From Myxococcales bacterium (GTDB lineage Bacteria > Myxococcota_A > Polyangia > Polyangiales > Polyangiaceae): a DNA stretch of 64,000 nucleotides. The stretch spans positions 434,001 through 498,000 of the forward strand of contig JADJQX010000001.1 of NCBI GenBank assembly GCA_016712525.1, read 5' to 3'. Of this stretch, positions 62,031-64,000 are shown one piece after another. The position numbers and the translations under genes were made by a program. The notes beneath the pieces are model-generated. The model was not told where the DNA came from. It saw only the letters and a list, made by a program, of their open reading frames with translations, and did not search any database. Numbering within the stretch: position 1 is the first letter of the stretch; each line of letters starts with the position of its first letter.

Positions 62031-64000
62031 ATGCGACGCCCTACACCGATGACCAGTCGTTCGGAGCCGGAGCTCGTCGAGATTCGAAAGTCCGCCGAAG
62101 CCCTCGCGAAGGATCGCGGGGAGCGCTTCTCCACGGCCCACGTGTTGGCCGCCCTCGCGGGGCGCCCGGGCGACGTGGCCCAGCTCCTCGCCGATCGGCG
62201 GCTCGATCAGGACACCCTCCTCCGGGCGGCGCGGGTGGCGTCGGACACCACGCCCGACGCGCTCGCCCGGGCGGTCACACGCGCGCGCGATTTCGCTCAA
62301 CGCGCGGTCCAGCGTGCGCCGCTCGCCAAGGGGGAGCTCGACAAACGCGCCCCGACCGCGCTTCATCTCCTCTTCGCGCTCTGCCACGACACGACGTCCG
62401 CCGCGTACCGCGCGATGGTCCAGTGCGGGACCGACGTCGCCAAGCTCCGCGGGGCCACGCTGCAGCTCGCCACGGGCGCCACGCTGCCACGAAGGCCCGT
62501 CGAGACGCCGACTGCGGGCATGGGCCCCGGGCCCCGACGCGAGACCCAGCCTTCACCGCGGGGGCCGCTCGGCGCTCGCCCCGACGCGCCCGCCGCGCGC
62601 ACGACCTGGACGCTCCCTCGCGAGGTCGCACCGCCCGCGAGCCAACCGAGGCCGACGCTCCGCACCCCCACGAAGGCGCCCACGACGGAGCCACACGAGG
62701 GGACGAAGGCCGACGCGGGCCAAGCCTCGTCCGACACGCCTCGGGCGACACCACCCGCGACCACGAAGCCGAAGAAGGCGCCCGCGGGAGACCTCGCGAA
62801 ACACGAGCTCTGCCCGAAGACGTTCCCGCTCCTCGCCGCGATCGGAAAGAACCTCACGCTCATGGCGGCGCGCGGTGAGCTCGACCCGGTCGTCGGTCGC
62901 GACGAAGAGATCGAGCGCACCCTCGACGTGCTCGCGAAGCGCACCGCGAACAACCCGTGCCTCGTGGGCCAAGCCGGCGTCGGGAAGACGAGCGTCGTGT
63001 ACGGGCTCGCGCGGAGGATCGCCGAGGGGAACCAGGTGCTCTCCCTGGATGACCGGCTGGTCATCGAGATCGAGCTGCCGCAGCTCCTCGCGGGCACCGC
63101 CGTGCGCGGCTCGCTCGCCGAGCGGCTCGGACAGATCCGCGCCGAGGTCAAGAAGGCCCACGGCAAGATCGTCCTCTTCTTCGACGAGATCCACACGCTC
63201 TTCGGCCCGGACGCGGGCGACGAGGCCCAAGCCGAGCTCAAGATCGCCCTCTCGCGCGGCGAGCTCCCGTGTGTCGGCGCGACTACGGTCGACGAGTACC
63301 GAAAGTACATCGACCACGATCCGGCGCTCGCCCGGCGCTTCTCGCCCATCGAGGTCGTCGAGCTCGGGCCCGAAGAGGCGTACCTCGCGATCGAGCAGCT
63401 TTGCCCGGCCTACGAGGGACACCACAAGGCCACGTACGCCAAGGAGGCCATCGCGCGCGCGGTCACGTGGAGCGTGCGCTATCTGCCGGGCCGCGCGCTG
63501 CCCGACAAGGCGATCTCGATCTTGGACCTCGCGGGAGCGCGGGCGCGGAGACGCGGCGAGCGCGAGGTGACCAAAGAGGGCGTGGCCGAGGTCGTGAGCG
63601 AGCTCTCGGGGGTGCCCGAGGAGCGCCTGCTCGAGACCGACGGAGAGCGCCTCTTGAAGTTCGAGGAGCTGCTCGCCGAGCGGATCGTGGGCCACAAAGA
63701 CGCCCTCGCGAAGATCGCGACCGTGCTCCGGCGAAACGCGTCCGGCTTCCGCTCGCGGCGCCCGGTCGGCACGTTCCTCTTGCTCGGCCCCACGGGCGTG
63801 GGAAAGACCGAGACCGCCAAGGCCGTGGCCGAGTGCCTCTTCTACTCCGAGTCGGCGATGACCCGCATCGACATGAGCGAGTACGCCGAGGCCCACGCCC
63901 TCGCGAGGATGCTCGGCGCACCGCCTGGGTACGTGGGGCACGACGCCGGTGGGCAGCTCACCGAGGCCGTGCGCCGGAGGCCCTACCAGGTCGTGCTGCT
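62031..64000 (+). CDS. Clp-family AAA+ unfoldase (ClpA/ClpC-like), 3' end outside window
   Basis: The frame is open from 62031 to the right edge (~656 residues seen). An N-terminal helical repeat domain (~1-150) is of the Clp_N type but diverged; a Pro/Thr/Ala-rich linker (~155-260) follows. The D1 module begins ARGELDPVVGRDEEIERTLD, Walker A GQAGVGKT (313-320) and Walker B IVLFFDEIHTLF. No coiled-coil M-domain of ClpB type is present between D1 and D2. D2 shows Walker A GPTGVGKTE (586-594) and MSEYAEAHALARMLGAPPGYVG. Start uncertain: ATG at 62031 or 62049, neither with a good Shine-Dalgarno. Long linker and N-domain are unusual for ClpA. Confidence 0.85.
   Translation, partial: MRRPTPMTSRSEPELVEIRKSAEALAKDRGERFSTAHVLAALAGRPGDVAQLLADRRLDQDTLLRAARVASDTTPDALARAVTRARDFAQRAVQRAPLAKGELDKRAPTALHLLFALCHDTTSAAYRAMVQCGTDVAKLRGATLQLATGATLPRRPVETPTAGMGPGPRRETQPSPRGPLGARPDAPAARTTWTLPREVAPPASQPRPTLRTPTKAPTTEPHEGTKADAGQASSDTPRATPPATTKPKKAPAGDLAKHELCPKTFPLLAAIGKNLTLMAARGELDPVVGRDEEIERTLDVLAKRTANNPCLVGQAGVGKTSVVYGLARRIAEGNQVLSLDDRLVIEIELPQLLAGTAVRGSLAERLGQIRAEVKKAHGKIVLFFDEIHTLFGPDAGDEAQAELKIALSRGELPCVGATTVDEYRKYIDHDPALARRFSPIEVVELGPEEAYLAIEQLCPAYEGHHKATYAKEAIARAVTWSVRYLPGRALPDKAISILDLAGARARRRGEREVTKEGVAEVVSELSGVPEERLLETDGERLLKFEELLAERIVGHKDALAKIATVLRRNASGFRSRRPVGTFLLLGPTGVGKTETAKAVAECLFYSESAMTRIDMSEYAEAHALARMLGAPPGYVGHDAGGQLTEAVRRRPYQVVL

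Overview
The window is high-GC (about 70% by eye) bacterial chromosome and reads as a myxobacterium (Myxococcota, probably the Polyangiales side). Pointers are three Ser/Thr kinases of the Pkn type, many lipoproteins with Asp/Ala/Gly/Pro-rich linkers after the lipobox, PEGA-domain proteins, an AgmX/PglI-like protein, and strong G/C third-position bias. This placement rests on gene content, not on an alignment. No rRNA is present; there is one tRNA-Ser(GCU).

Layout. 1-9082: housekeeping and stress genes: a receiver-domain tail, MAPEG protein, lipase-like lipoprotein, luciferase-like monooxygenase, protein-L-isoaspartate methyltransferase, an RND efflux pair and a glutathione peroxidase. 9083-24424: a repeated accessory array on the minus strand. 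Each unit is a two-gene operon: a PEGA-domain protein followed by a lipoprotein with a DUF1565-like N-terminal domain and a very glycine-rich C-terminal half. The four units are separated by near-identical cassettes of about 0.9 kb carrying a DUF559 (Vsr-like) nuclease gene on the plus strand. Three of the four PEGA genes have lost their signal peptide at the same codon, where the cassette begins. A fourth, internally deleted cassette plus an 18-codon stub of another glycine-rich gene lies at the left end, so the array has lost at least one unit. A decayed IS21-type element sits inside one cassette. 24505-28452: a proline-rich membrane protein and two translationally coupled Ser/Thr kinases, co-directional with the intact PEGA operon.

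28453-35776: a G-rich intergenic region, a YndJ-like membrane protein, two secreted lipoproteins, tRNA-Ser with a clear terminator, a PPOX-fold protein overlapping an AgmX-like protein, and a probable D-amino-acid operon (D-threonine-aldolase-like enzyme plus M19 dipeptidase). 35798-38440: a LysR regulator and a divergent outer-membrane protein, bracketed by two 127-bp modules. Each module holds four 18-bp palindromes with identical spacing, and both lie between convergent genes. 38405-44605: a PI-PLC-like lipoprotein with a C-terminal frameshift, a large lipoprotein with a zinc-protease motif, an AlkC/AlkD-like protein and a propeller-like protein.

44713-55684: a 1255-residue kinase-ATPase fusion, two flavoproteins, a small outer-membrane barrel, a GH35-type glycosidase and an AmgK-like sugar kinase. 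55840-61920: bestrophin plus a TetR-controlled RND efflux operon with a palindromic operator. 62031-64000: a Clp-family AAA+ unfoldase running off the right edge.

The most unusual content is the PEGA/glycine-rich lipoprotein array with interleaved DUF559 cassettes and the paired-palindrome modules.
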